Below the pieces are notes generated by a model. The model was not told where the DNA came from and made no database searches. It saw nothing but the letters and a program-made list of their open reading frames with translations. Shown here piece after piece: positions 43,874 to 53,200 of a DNA stretch of 64,000 bases. Position numbers and translations under genes: made by a program. The stretch is from assembly GCA_948934525.1 (NCBI GenBank), contig CAQZSK010000001.1, positions 62,001 through 126,000 on the forward strand. The letters run 5' to 3'. Every line of letters starts with the position of its first letter. Position 1 is the stretch's first letter. The DNA comes from an uncultured Clostridia bacterium (GTDB lineage Bacteria > Bacillota > Clostridia > TANB77 > CAG-508).

Positions 43874-44062
43874 ATGAAAGAGCGGAAGACTCTTCAACCT
43901 TTGCCAACTCATATGAGAAGTCCTAAGTTTCCTAGAAAAAGGGCAATTCGTCGTATTCAAACATGTTGTGGAGGATTTCCTTCTTCTTGTGAACATTGTC
44001 CTTATTCAGAACCTCATTGTATTGTGGAAGACAGAGATCGGGTACTTCGTCGCCGTTCCTAA
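43874..44062 (+). CDS. Small Arg- and Cys-rich protein, unrecognised
   Basis: 62 residues from the ATG after GAAAGGAGTATAGTT. Cys pattern CC-x6-C-x2-C-x5-C in QTCCGGFPSSCEHCPYSEPHC suggests a zinc knuckle; both ends are basic (KFPRKRAIRR, VLRRRS). It has its own promoter and terminator and is richer in G+C than its neighbours. It contains two in-frame CGG codons (after GAG and after GAT), which matter for the CGG hypothesis. Function unknown. Confidence 0.6.
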   Translation: MKERKTLQPLPTHMRSPKFPRKRAIRRIQTCCGGFPSSCEHCPYSEPHCIVEDRDRVLRRRS

Positions 44063-44078
44063 TTTCATAACTAGTTTT

Positions 44079-44104
44079 GCCAGTCTTCTCTCAAGAAGAC
44101 TGGC
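44079..44104. terminator. Bidirectional terminator between the small gene and the ferredoxin gene
   Basis: GCCAGTCTTCT pairs with AGAAGACTGGC, followed by ATTTCTTATTTTTT on plus. Confidence 0.9.
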
Positions 44105-44116
44105 ATTTCTTATTTT

Positions 44117-44293
44117 TTAATCATTATCTGGTTCTGGTGCTCCAACTGGGCAAACTCCTGCACAAGTACCACAACCGATGCAAGCTTCTTTATCAATTAC
44201 ATATTTGCTATCTCCTTGTGATATGCAAGATACTGGACAACTTGCGCTACAAGCTCCACAGCCAATACATTTATCAGTAATTTTGTATACCAT
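44117..44293 (-). CDS. 2[4Fe-4S] ferredoxin
   Basis: 58 residues. CIGCGACSASCPVSCI and CIGCGTCAGVCPVGAP are two complete cluster motifs. The ATG at 44293 follows GAGGTGGTGAG. Likely the electron acceptor of the pyruvate oxidoreductase encoded nearby on the other strand (inference). Confidence 0.92.
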   Translation of the reverse strand: MVYKITDKCIGCGACSASCPVSCISQGDSKYVIDKEACIGCGTCAGVCPVGAPEPDND

Positions 44294-44339
44294 ATTTCTC
44301 ACCACCTCTCACTACTTCATTTACTTCTTTTTTGCTTTA

Positions 44340-45260
44340 TTACATATCATCTTCTTGATTGGATTGTTTTTCTATCTTTTCTAATTTTTCTAATTCTTGT
44401 AATTCCTTTAGATGTTCTTTCTCTTCTGGGTCTACCTCTTCTTTTCCTATATTTTTGATAATCTTAATCTCAGAAGCTGGATATTTTTTATAAAAAATAT
44501 CATCTCCATCCTTTAATCTTACACGAATAATCTCTTTTAAAGTTTCAATAGAATCTACAATACCTTCCCCATCTTCTGTTTTGACTATTGCCCCTATTTT
44601 TGGCAATCTGTTTAACTTTTCTTCATAAACTTCTTGCTCGTATTTTAGGCAACACATTAGTCTTCCACAATTGCCAGAAATCTTAGAAGGATTTAAAGAC
44701 ATATTTTGTTCTTTTGCCATTTTAATAGATACTGTTTCAAAATTTCCTAAAAAAGAGCAGCAGCAAAGTTCTCTTCCACAAACTCCATTTCCACCAATAC
44801 GCTTTACTTCATCTCTTACACCAATTTGCCTTAATTCTATTCTTGTTCTAAAAACTGCTGCTAAATCTTTTACTAATTCTCTAAAATCGACTCTTCCATC
44901 TGCTGTGAAGTAAAATAATATTTTACTATTATCAAATTTATATTCTACTTCTGTTAAATTCATATCTAATTTATATTTTTTTATTTTTTCTTCACAAATT
45001 TTAAAAGCTTCTTTTTCTTTTTTGTTGTTCTCTTCTTGATGTTTTAAGTCTTTTTGCGTTGCAATACGAACTACTTTTTTTAGTGGTGCTGTCAAGCTTT
45101 CCTCAGGAACAGCCCTTTTACTAACTACCACTTCTCCAAGTTCTTGCCCCATAGCAGTTTCTACTACAACTTTATCTTGCTTATTAATTTCTAAATTGTC
45201 TGGATCAAAAAAATATATTTTGCCTGGCTTTTTAAATCTTATCCCTACTATATTTTTCAA
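44340..45260 (-). CDS. ricT: PSP1-domain protein RicT/YaaT
   Basis: 306 residues. PSP1 core GQELGEVVVSKR and the cluster-binding Cys in GNGVCGRELCCCSFL and SGNCGRLMCCLKYE. In Bacillus, RicT with RicA and RicF binds [4Fe-4S] clusters and steers RNase Y and Spo0A phosphorylation. The acidic C-terminal tail (EKEHLKELQELEKLEKIEK) is an extra coiled coil. holB lies 18 bases upstream, the conserved pairing. Confidence 0.92.
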   Translation of the reverse strand: MKNIVGIRFKKPGKIYFFDPDNLEINKQDKVVVETAMGQELGEVVVSKRAVPEESLTAPLKKVVRIATQKDLKHQEENNKKEKEAFKICEEKIKKYKLDMNLTEVEYKFDNSKILFYFTADGRVDFRELVKDLAAVFRTRIELRQIGVRDEVKRIGGNGVCGRELCCCSFLGNFETVSIKMAKEQNMSLNPSKISGNCGRLMCCLKYEQEVYEEKLNRLPKIGAIVKTEDGEGIVDSIETLKEIIRVRLKDGDDIFYKKYPASEIKIIKNIGKEEVDPEEKEHLKELQELEKLEKIEKQSNQEDDM

Positions 45261-45278
45261 TTAATCTTCTTTCCTTTC

Positions 45279-46184
45279 TTATACAAATTGTTCCCATACT
45301 TTTAATAACAAGTTATCAATACACATATCATAATTAGCATTTCCTATCATTCTTCTTTTAGCTTCTTCTACTACTTCAACTGCTTTTGTATATCTCATGT
45401 CTTGTTCTTCACGAAGTTTTTCAAAGAATACAACATTCATATAATCTAATAGGTCCATAATTTTTTCTTTTGACTGATACAACACTTCTGCTTTTTTCCA
45501 AATTTGTGTAATATCTACTTTCTTTAAATTATTGATTATATTTTCTATTTGACTATATATTTCTTGCTCTTCTTCTATTTTAATTGCTCTACCAATACTT
45601 CCTTGGCATTGTCTTATCATATTATCAGTCATTTGTATTTCTTGTGACTTACTTTTTAAATATTCCTTAATTTCTTCATCTGTAAGAGTTTGAAAAGCAA
45701 TTTTAGTGCATCTTGATTTAATAGTTGCTAATAACTTGCTTTCATTAGTTGTAAGCAAAATTAAAGTTGCATAACTAGGTGGCTCTTCTAGAGTCTTTAA
45801 TAATCCGTTTGCTGCTTCTCTCGTCATTTTGTCACATTCACTGATAATATATACTTTTTTTTCTGAAGTTACTGGTTTTTCTGCTATTTTTTCTTGTAGA
45901 TAACGAATTTGTTCAATCTTAATTGTTTTTCCGTCTTCTGGGTCTATTTGTAAAAAATCAGGATGACTTTCCCCTTGAAATTCTAAACAAGACTTACAAA
46001 GTTTGCAAGGCTTTTCTTGCTTAGCACTACATAAAATCATATGCGCAAATTCTTTTGCAAAAAGGCTCTTTCCGATCCCCTCAACTCCTACAAATAAATA
46101 GCTATGTAATATATTGTTAGTTTGAATACTATTCTTTAACAAGTTTTTTATTTTTTCATTTCCTACCAAGTTTTGAAAAGCCAT
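45279..46184 (-). CDS. holB: DNA polymerase III delta' subunit
   Basis: 301 residues. Clamp-loader AAA+ fold: GVEGIGKSLFAKEF (P-loop), Cys zinc module C52, C60, C63, C66, and ANGLLKTLEEPPSYA with sensor TTNESKLLATIKSRC. Loads the sliding clamp with tau/gamma and delta. Followed by ricT as in most Firmicutes. Confidence 0.93.
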   Translation of the reverse strand: MAFQNLVGNEKIKNLLKNSIQTNNILHSYLFVGVEGIGKSLFAKEFAHMILCSAKQEKPCKLCKSCLEFQGESHPDFLQIDPEDGKTIKIEQIRYLQEKIAEKPVTSEKKVYIISECDKMTREAANGLLKTLEEPPSYATLILLTTNESKLLATIKSRCTKIAFQTLTDEEIKEYLKSKSQEIQMTDNMIRQCQGSIGRAIKIEEEQEIYSQIENIINNLKKVDITQIWKKAEVLYQSKEKIMDLLDYMNVVFFEKLREEQDMRYTKAVEVVEEAKRRMIGNANYDMCIDNLLLKVWEQFV

Positions 46185-46197
46185 TTACTGCCTCCTA

Positions 46198-46300
46198 ATG
46201 TCAGTTTGGGGACGTATGTTTAACTGACACTTTATTATTTTATAACAAAATAGTATTTTTCCTCAAATGTCAGTTAAACATACGTCCCCAAACTGACATT
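46198..46300. repeat. GGGGACGT-core inverted repeat, copy 6 (longest perfect pair)
   Basis: ATGTCAGTTTGGGGACGTAT and its continuation TGTTTAACTGACA (46199-46230) are repeated inverted and unchanged at 46267-46299, giving about 33 bp of perfect inverted repeat around a 36-base AT-rich centre. Each half is itself palindromic at its ends. It fills the holB-lepB gap. Confidence 0.88.
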
Positions 46301-46934
46301 ACTCTACTTTCCCAAATAGATTAAATGGCCAAAAACGAATCCAAACCTTACTTTCAATTTTCTCTAATGGAATACAACCAAATGCTCTGCAATCAGTAGA
46401 CTCTCTTCTATTGTCTCCCATTGCAAATATATAGTTTTCTGGAACAATAAAGTCTAAAGAATTAGCACTGCCAGCTGGCTCTGTTATAACACCTTCTGCT
46501 AGATAATCTTCTTGTAATTCTTCTCCATTAATATATACTTTTCCATTCATAATTTGGACATGTTCTCCTGGCAATCCAACTACTCTTTTGATATAACTAT
46601 TTTTATCTATTTCTAATACATAATAGGTAAACTTATTCCACCATGAAGTTGGCTCTTTTTCATATTTTGCTACTGGATTACTTAAATTGAACTCATTTAA
46701 ATTACTTGGTGCTTCAAAAGTGATGATGTCTCCTCTTTCAGGTATTTGCTTTGTAGTTCTTACCCAACGATTTAAAAGCAGTCTATGTCCTTCAATTAAC
46801 GTTGGTTTCATAGAAACTTGCTTTACAACAGTTGGTGTTCCAATGAAGTATTTAATTAGTAAAGCTAATATAAATGCAATTACAATACAAAATATCCATT
46901 CTAATATGTTTTTGGTTCTATCACTTATCACCAT
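46299..46934 (-). CDS. lepB: Signal peptidase I
   Basis: 211 residues. One N-terminal transmembrane helix (11-30), catalytic S41 in VSMKPTL, general base K116 in SYIKRVVGLPGE, and the box GDNRRESTDCRAFGCI. Cleaves secretory signal peptides. It lies 18 bases after the histidine kinase stop. Confidence 0.94.
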   Translation of the reverse strand: MVISDRTKNILEWIFCIVIAFILALLIKYFIGTPTVVKQVSMKPTLIEGHRLLLNRWVRTTKQIPERGDIITFEAPSNLNEFNLSNPVAKYEKEPTSWWNKFTYYVLEIDKNSYIKRVVGLPGEHVQIMNGKVYINGEELQEDYLAEGVITEPAGSANSLDFIVPENYIFAMGDNRRESTDCRAFGCIPLEKIESKVWIRFWPFNLFGKVE

Positions 46935-46952
46935 TTTCTATTTCCTTCTTTC

Positions 46953-48419
46953 TTATTTCTTAGTAGGTACTCTAATTACAATTTCTGTTCCCTTTCCTAC
47001 TTCACTTTTAATATCAATACTTCCATTATTCTGATCTAGAATTTCCTTTGCAATAGAAAGTCCTAAACCAGTTCCTCCCATTTCTCTTGTCCTTGCTTTA
47101 TCTACACGGTAAAATCTTTCAAATATTCTACTCAAATCTTTTTCTGGTATACCAATTCCATTATCAATAATTTTGATATAGGCATCATTATATACAAATC
47201 CTACATACACTTTAATGATTCCTTTTTCTGGTGTATATTTAATTGCATTTGTAATAATGTTTAAGATTACTCTTTCAATACCATATTTATCAGCTTTAAC
47301 AGGTGGTACATTTGCTGTTACAAAACATTCAATATGATGCCCTTTCTTTTCAATTTCAAATTGCAATCTTTCAATACATTTCTTTGTCAAATCCCCTAAA
47401 TCAAATTCTATTTCTTCTTTGGTTATTTTTTTATTGTCATAGCGTGAAAGTACTAATAAGTCTGTTACTAATCTTGCCATTCTTCTAGCTTCTGAACTAA
47501 TAACAGTTAAAAACTTTGCTTGCATTTCTTTATCATATTCAGATTCTAAAAGAGTATCTGCATACCCCATAATAGAAGTGATTGGCGTTTTTAATTCATG
47601 GGATACATCTGCCACAAATTCTTTTTGCATATTATCTAATTTTACATGTTGTGTAATATCTTGAATAACCACAATTACACCTGCAGGTTTATCACTTTCG
47701 TCTTGAAAAGGTGCAAATAATAAATTTACATATTTCTCTCCTATATTAATCCTTTGTTCTGAAGATGTCCAATTTTCTAAGTACACAATCTTTTCTAAGT
47801 TAATGTCTGTATTCAACTTTTGAAAAATTTTGTTAAAGTTATTATCTTGTCTATCTAATTGCAATAGACTTCTAGCTGCAGGATTAATATGAATAATTTT
47901 TCCTTCCATATCAAAAGCAATAATACCATCTGTCATATGAAGTAAAATAGTTTCTATTTGTTTTTTTTGTTTTCCCATCTCATTTAAATTTTGTTTTAAT
48001 TCCTTTGTCATTAAGCTAAAGGCATTTACTAGCTCATCAATTTGTGTTTTCTTTTTGTCTAAATGTTCAATTTCAACTTCTTCTCCATTAGCAATCTTTT
48101 CTGCACTTTCAATAAGTGCATTTACCGGTTTTACTACTGATTTTGAATTAAAGTAGCCTACTAATGCCATAATGGCACCAAAACTTCCTATTGCTACTAC
48201 AGTAATAATTTTGGTTTGTCTTATTTGATTTTTTATTTCTTCCTGAATTTTAATTTGTTGCTGTTCTGAAAATTGTATTAAACTATCTGCTTGGCTTTTT
48301 ATAATTGATTGGTTCATCTTTTTTAACATTAAAATATGTGAGAAAGAGAGTAAACCAATGAGCAAAATTCCTAAAACAAAGAAAATTAATATTATCTTAG
48401 TTTGTATATTTTTTATCAT
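46953..48419 (-). CDS. WalK/PhoR-like sensor histidine kinase
   Basis: 488 residues. Two transmembrane helices (about 8-30 and 68-90) enclose a very short outside loop; HAMP (about 90-140), PAS (about 155-260), HisKA with FVADVSHELKTPITSI, and HATPase with NAIKYTPEKG, DNGIGIP and GGTGLGLSIAKEIL. The small loop suggests sensing in or near the membrane. It pairs with the regulator encoded 37 bases upstream; the combination fits WalK or PhoR. Confidence 0.9.
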   Translation of the reverse strand: MIKNIQTKIILIFFVLGILLIGLLSFSHILMLKKMNQSIIKSQADSLIQFSEQQQIKIQEEIKNQIRQTKIITVVAIGSFGAIMALVGYFNSKSVVKPVNALIESAEKIANGEEVEIEHLDKKKTQIDELVNAFSLMTKELKQNLNEMGKQKKQIETILLHMTDGIIAFDMEGKIIHINPAARSLLQLDRQDNNFNKIFQKLNTDINLEKIVYLENWTSSEQRINIGEKYVNLLFAPFQDESDKPAGVIVVIQDITQHVKLDNMQKEFVADVSHELKTPITSIMGYADTLLESEYDKEMQAKFLTVISSEARRMARLVTDLLVLSRYDNKKITKEEIEFDLGDLTKKCIERLQFEIEKKGHHIECFVTANVPPVKADKYGIERVILNIITNAIKYTPEKGIIKVYVGFVYNDAYIKIIDNGIGIPEKDLSRIFERFYRVDKARTREMGGTGLGLSIAKEILDQNNGSIDIKSEVGKGTEIVIRVPTKK

Positions 48420-48456
48420 CTTATTTTTTATCCCTTTTGTATTTCTATTTCGTTTT

Positions 48457-49236
48457 TTAGTTTGAAGCTAGATAATATCCTACACTTCTTTTTGTCATTA
48501 AAATTTTTGGAGCTGATGTATCTTTTTCAATCTTTTCTCTAATTCTTCTAACAGTAACATCTACAGTTCTAATATCTCCGTAATATTCATATCCCCATAC
48601 TTTTTCTAATAAAATTTCTCTAGTGACAACTTGTCCTGGTTGATTTGCTAAATATTTTAACACTTCAAATTCTCTAAGGGTTAAATCAATTACTTCTCCT
48701 CTTACTTTTACTTCAAATTTGTCTAGATCAATAACAAGTTCTCCCAAAGAGATAGTATTACGAGATTTCTCTGCTTCTTTCTCTTCTTCCATCTCTTGTC
48801 CTTTTGTTTGACCAGCTATTTCTGCTTTTCTTAAATTTGCTTTTACTCTGGCAATCAATTCTCTTACACTAAATGGTTTTGTGATATAGTCATCTGCACC
48901 TAATTCTAATCCTAAAATTTTATCAATTTCTTCATCTTTTGCTGATAAAATTAAAATTGGTACATTAAGTGTATGTCTTAATCTTTGACATACTGTTAGC
49001 CCATCTACTTTTGGTAGCATAATATCTAATAAAATCAGATCAACTCTCTTATCTAATGCTACTTTTATAGCTGTTTCTCCATCTTCTGCTTCTATTGTTC
49101 CATATCCTTCTTTTTGTAGGTTATATACTAAAATATCTCTAATTGGCTTTTCATCATCTACTACTAAAATAACTTTTTTATCTACACCTTTTTTTTCTTC
49201 ACTTTCCTGCATATTGATATCTCTATTTTCTTCCAC
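48457..49236 (-). CDS. OmpR-family response regulator (WalR/PhoP-like)
   Basis: 259 residues. Receiver with DD at 27-28, D71 in LILLDIMLPK and K in YITKPFS; a long acidic linker (about 143-163, GQEMEEEKEAEKS) and a winged helix ending TVDVTVRRIREKIE. The linker is longer than usual. The GTG at 49236 is the first start; ATG at 49212 is an alternative. Confidence 0.9.
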   Translation of the reverse strand: MEENRDINMQESEEKKGVDKKVILVVDDEKPIRDILVYNLQKEGYGTIEAEDGETAIKVALDKRVDLILLDIMLPKVDGLTVCQRLRHTLNVPILILSAKDEEIDKILGLELGADDYITKPFSVRELIARVKANLRKAEIAGQTKGQEMEEEKEAEKSRNTISLGELVIDLDKFEVKVRGEVIDLTLREFEVLKYLANQPGQVVTREILLEKVWGYEYYGDIRTVDVTVRRIREKIEKDTSAPKILMTKRSVGYYLASN

Positions 49237-49399
49237 TCCAAGTTCCCGCCTTCCTTTTCGTTTCTTACCTTATATTTATATCATATTAAAGTTTTTTGTA
49301 CAAGTTTTTTTATGCATTTTTGTAATATTTCTGACATGGTTTTGCAATATAACTGAAACGTTTTTGTAATATGATTCTTACATTTTCAACCATAGGAAA

Positions 49400-49421
49400 G
49401 GGAGTCACTTTCGTGACTCCC
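49400..49421 (-). terminator. Hairpin after the 49430 small gene
   Basis: GGGAGTCAC pairs with GTGACTCCC (loop TTTC); the T-run is weak. Confidence 0.6.
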
Positions 49422-49429
49422 CACCTGTT

Positions 49430-49675
49430 TTACACATCCGCTTCCCAACGTTCAATGACTTCTTTAAAGAATTCCATGGCACCTGCAGTTATTACAAACC
49501 CTGAAATTCCCCAGCCCATATACGCCCATATAATCCAAATGACTGTATTTTCGGTAACGATATCAAAGGGAAGCTCTTTTTTTAGATAGGCATTCAAAAA
49601 ATGAAAGCCAAGGACAATCAACGCAATTGCGAATAGTTTGCTAAGGTTAAACCCAATGTTGCTTTTGTTTTTCAT
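49430..49675 (-). CDS. Small two-helix membrane protein, unrecognised
   Basis: 81 residues. Two hydrophobic helices (about 11-30 and 44-66) joined by an acidic loop; ends EFFKEVIERWEADV. AAGGAGTACTACATA precedes the ATG. It has its own promoter and terminator, and is somewhat richer in G+C than its neighbours, like the small genes at 22413 and 43874. No family recognised. Confidence 0.6.
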   Translation of the reverse strand: MKNKSNIGFNLSKLFAIALIVLGFHFLNAYLKKELPFDIVTENTVIWIIWAYMGWGISGFVITAGAMEFFKEVIERWEADV

Positions 49676-49704
49676 TATGTAGTACTCCTTTATAAAAAAT
49701 TTTT

Positions 49705-49725
49705 AGTTACTTGAACTAAGTAACT
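49705..49725. promoter_or_regulatory. Dyad AGTTACTTgaacTAAGTAACT
   Basis: A 21-base near-perfect dyad directly downstream of the small gene's promoter. Candidate repressor site. Confidence 0.4.
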
Positions 49726-49727
49726 TT

Positions 49728-49756
49728 ATTATACCATTTTTGGGGATAAAAATCAA
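49728..49756 (-). promoter_or_regulatory. Promoter of the 49430 small gene
   Basis: On minus: TTGATT (49756-49751), 17-base spacer, TATAAT (49733-49728). Confidence 0.6.
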
Positions 49757-49846
49757 ATAAACTAAATTTGCATACTAGACAAATAATACAAATTATACTA
49801 TACTTTTATTATAAAGAATTTTAATATTATCTATTAATTAGGGATT

Positions 49847-50026
49847 ATGTTATGGTATCCTAACTGCGCAGGTTGGCATGGAACTAACACCTTTAATTGG
49901 CTTACTAGTTCATATCCATCTGGTTTCTGTCGTGGCAACACTGGAGTATTCTCCTTCAGTTATAACAATTGGACTAGCAACATCAATTCTGGTCGCGGAG
50001 TAGCAGTCGTGGGCACCGGACTTTAA
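49847..50026 (+). CDS. Orphan cassette B: variable C-type-lectin-like tail
   Basis: A 59-codon ORF ending in GRGVAVVGTGL, homologous over its length to cassette A. Shared framework: TTAGGGATTATGTTA start, CAGWHG, GF-x-RG, TGVFSF, NWT, GRGVAVVGTGL. Variable codons include TGG/AGG, TAT/TGT, AAC/AGC, AAC/GGC, TAT/AAC, ATC/AAC. A TAA lies two codons before the shared start, so there is no gene body. B is three codons longer than A (two before GF, one before GRG), which simple adenine mutagenesis does not explain. The unit has its own conserved 3' module and terminator. Translation unproven. Confidence 0.5.
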   Translation: MLWYPNCAGWHGTNTFNWLTSSYPSGFCRGNTGVFSFSYNNWTSNINSGRGVAVVGTGL

Positions 50027-50116
50027 GGTAACTGTAAGCGAAGTATAAGCTATACAGATAGCTTATGTGAGTGAGCAATACTTCTCTTTGAGTAGACCGA
50101 GCTAATATAGTATCAG

Positions 50117-50180
50117 AAGGGAAAGCTTTAAGGAGCTTTTTGCGTATAACTATATTATTAAAGAAACATAATTCCTTCCT
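50117..50180 (+). other. Conserved 3' module of cassette B
   Basis: AAGGGAAAGCTTTAAGGAGC through TAATTCCTTCCT, the counterpart of 12047-12117. AAAGCT/AGCTTT forms a stem. The 90 bases between the ORF and the module differ from A, but both hold a small hairpin there. Confidence 0.6.
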
Positions 50181-50200
50181 CTTGGGGTAAAATACAAAAG

Positions 50201-50242
50201 AAAGATATATCGCAAGTAATTGTACGAAAGCGATATATCTTT
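50201..50242. terminator. Terminator between cassette B and the glucan synthase gene
   Basis: AAAGATATATCGC pairs with GCGATATATCTTT, followed by TTTTATTT on plus; also serves the convergent minus gene. Confidence 0.88.
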
Positions 50243-50248
50243 TTTTAT

Positions 50249-53200
50249 TTACATCTCTATTTGGATTTTGTAAATTCCTCCACTATTATTTAAAGTAATT
50301 TGCTTTTCTGCTATCTCTTCTCCATTCATTTTGAAACTAGTTACACCAGTTGTTTTGCCATTTGGATTATTCACTTGAATATGATATCTGCTATTTCCAT
50401 ATTGATATCGAATTGAATATTCTTTCCAATTGTTTGGAACACAAGGCTCTATAGAGAGTACTCCCTTTTGAATACGCAATCCTAACAAGTATTTGATACC
50501 TGCTTCATACATCCAGCTAGCAGACCCTGTATACCAAGTCCATCCACCTCTTCCTGCTAAATTTCTTTGACCTGAAATGTCTGCGCAAATTACATATGGC
50601 TCTACTTTATACTTTGTTGCTGCTTCTTTGGTTCTACTGTGTTCAATTGGATTAATCATTCGATAGAGTTCTCCTGCTTTATCTCCAAATCCCAATATTG
50701 TTTCTGCTATAATTGCCCAAATAGCTCCATGAGTATATTGTCCTCCATTTTCTCTTGTTCCTGGCACATATGCTTTAATATATCCTGGTTCTAAGCTCCC
50801 TTTGTCAAATGGTGGGTCTAATAACTTGATAATACCATTTTCTTTATCTACCAAATGGTTCTCTAAGCTTTGGATAGAAATGTATTTTTTATCATTATCT
50901 CCTGCTCCTGAAATAATAGCCCAACTTTGTGCTATTGCATCTATTCTACACTCTTCATTCTGAATACTACCTAGTACACTGCCATCATCCATAAATGCAC
51001 GTCTATACCATCTGCCATCCCAACCATTGGAGTTAAGAGCTCTTTTTAACTTTTCCATAATTTGCTCATATTGTTTTGCCAGTTCTTCTTCACCTTTTTC
51101 TTGGCAAATTGGAACAAATCTTTTCAATACTTCATAAAGGAAGAAACCAAGCCATATACTTTCTCCCTTTCCTTTATTACCTACTGTACTAAATCCATCG
51201 TTCCAATCGCCTGACCCTATTTTTGGAAGTCCATTTTCGCCAAAGTCTAAAGAAATTTGAATTGCCTTTTTACAATGCTCATATAAAGTTTCTAGCTTGT
51301 CAGAAGGTAAATGTAAATCATATCTTTCATCTATTCCTTCTGTTAATGTTTCTCCTTCAAGATATGGAATTTGTATCTCTAAAATACTATTATCTCCTGT
51401 AAAGTCTAAATATTCCTCTGTTAAATATACTAGCCATAAACGATCATCACTAAACTTCGTTCGTATTCCTCTTTTTGTTTCCTCATGCCACCAATGTTCT
51501 ACATCTCCTTCTACAAATTGATGCTGAGCATGTTTTATAATTTGATTTTTTAATATCTCAGGTTTGGTATATTTTAAAGCAAGACAATCTTGTAATTGGT
51601 CTCTAAAGCCAAAAGCTCCACCTGACTGATAATATCCTGTTTTGCCCCATAATCTAGAAGTAATAACTTGGTATAGTAACCAACCATTTAACAACAAGTT
51701 AGTAGATTCAAGAGGTGTTGTGACTTGTACTTTTCCTAGTAGCTCCCTCCAATATCGTTTTGTATTTTCGTATTCTTCATATACTTTGCTGCTATTTCGG
51801 TATTGATAACTTAAGTCCTGACACTCTAAAACATCTTTTCCTACTCCTAATGTGAAAATGACTTTTTTGCTTTCCAATGCTTCTAATTCTACTTCACATT
51901 GAACCGCTATGATACCATCTTGCGATAGACTATTTTCCTTATTGAGTTCTATTTGGTCAATACCATCTGGATGTGTTAGATTACCTTTTCCAAAGAAACC
52001 TGATTTGCTACCAGTATAAGAAGTAATTTTTTCACTACCAGACACAAATAAATACTGATTATTCTCTTCTGCTGCCATATTTTGCATGCAGATAACATTT
52101 GCATTTTCGTAAAAATCTAGTTTTAAAAATCCATTTGATTTTAGTTCATCTTCTTCTAAAACTGGTTTGACATAATAGACTAGTTTATATTTCTTCTTAT
52201 GCAATTCATTGTTTTCTAATCTAATTGCTTGTACCTTGATATTATCTTCCATTGGTACAAAAACATCTATTTTTTGGGTAATTCCTTTGTTTACATGCTT
52301 ATATTTAGCATATCCAAAACCATAGGTAATGTGATAATCATTTTCATCTGGACAAGGATTAAATCCTAAAGACCATATCTTTTTAGTGTCTAAATCCTGC
52401 ATATAAATAACCTCTGAAGGAACATCTACTACTGGCCCATTATTCCATGCAGTTAAACGATTTAACCTACTATTTTTATACCAGGTATATCCTCCCATGC
52501 TTTCTGTTACTAAGGTTCCAAAGTTTTGGTTGGTTAGTAAATGGCTCCAAACAGATGGCAACTTTTGATCTTTGTGAACACGGATATGATACTCTGTACC
52601 ATCTTCTGAAAATCCACCATATTCATTATAGTATTTTAATTTTTCTATATCCAATTCTTCATGAATTGGTACTTCTTCTAATATCATCTTTGGTGGTTCT
52701 TCTTTTGGTACCTCTTTTATTTTATCCAGATATTCCTCTTCTGCTTCTCTTAAAGAACGCCAAATAGTGTTGTTTCCATGAAAACTTAAATTTGCTCTAT
52801 ATTCTAACAAGCTTAACTCTTCTTCTGACAGGTTTTCTAAAATGAAAATACCACCTTTGATATTTTGTAAATATCCTAAATTTTGGTTTAAAACACTGAC
52901 AAAAATAGCCTCTTTTACACTACTTTCATAACTGTATTTTTCTTCGCTTACTATGACTAAATCTATTTGAATATTTTTTAAACGGAAGTATTCATAAGCT
53001 TTTAAGGCTTCTTCTACTATTTCTATTTCTTCTAATGTCTTGATACGAAGTAGCAGAATTGGTAAATCTCCTGAAATACCATACTGCCATAGTTTACTAA
53101 CTGGAACTAGCATGTCTGTTTTATTGGTTAATGCCTTTAATGGATTTGATTTTATCAAATATCCTGCCATTTTTTGATAAGTGTCTAATTGTTTAGCTTG

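Noticed and set aside
46198..46300. Inverted repeat as a plain terminator of lepB or holB
   Set aside because: No T-run on either strand, and the sequence belongs to a dispersed family.
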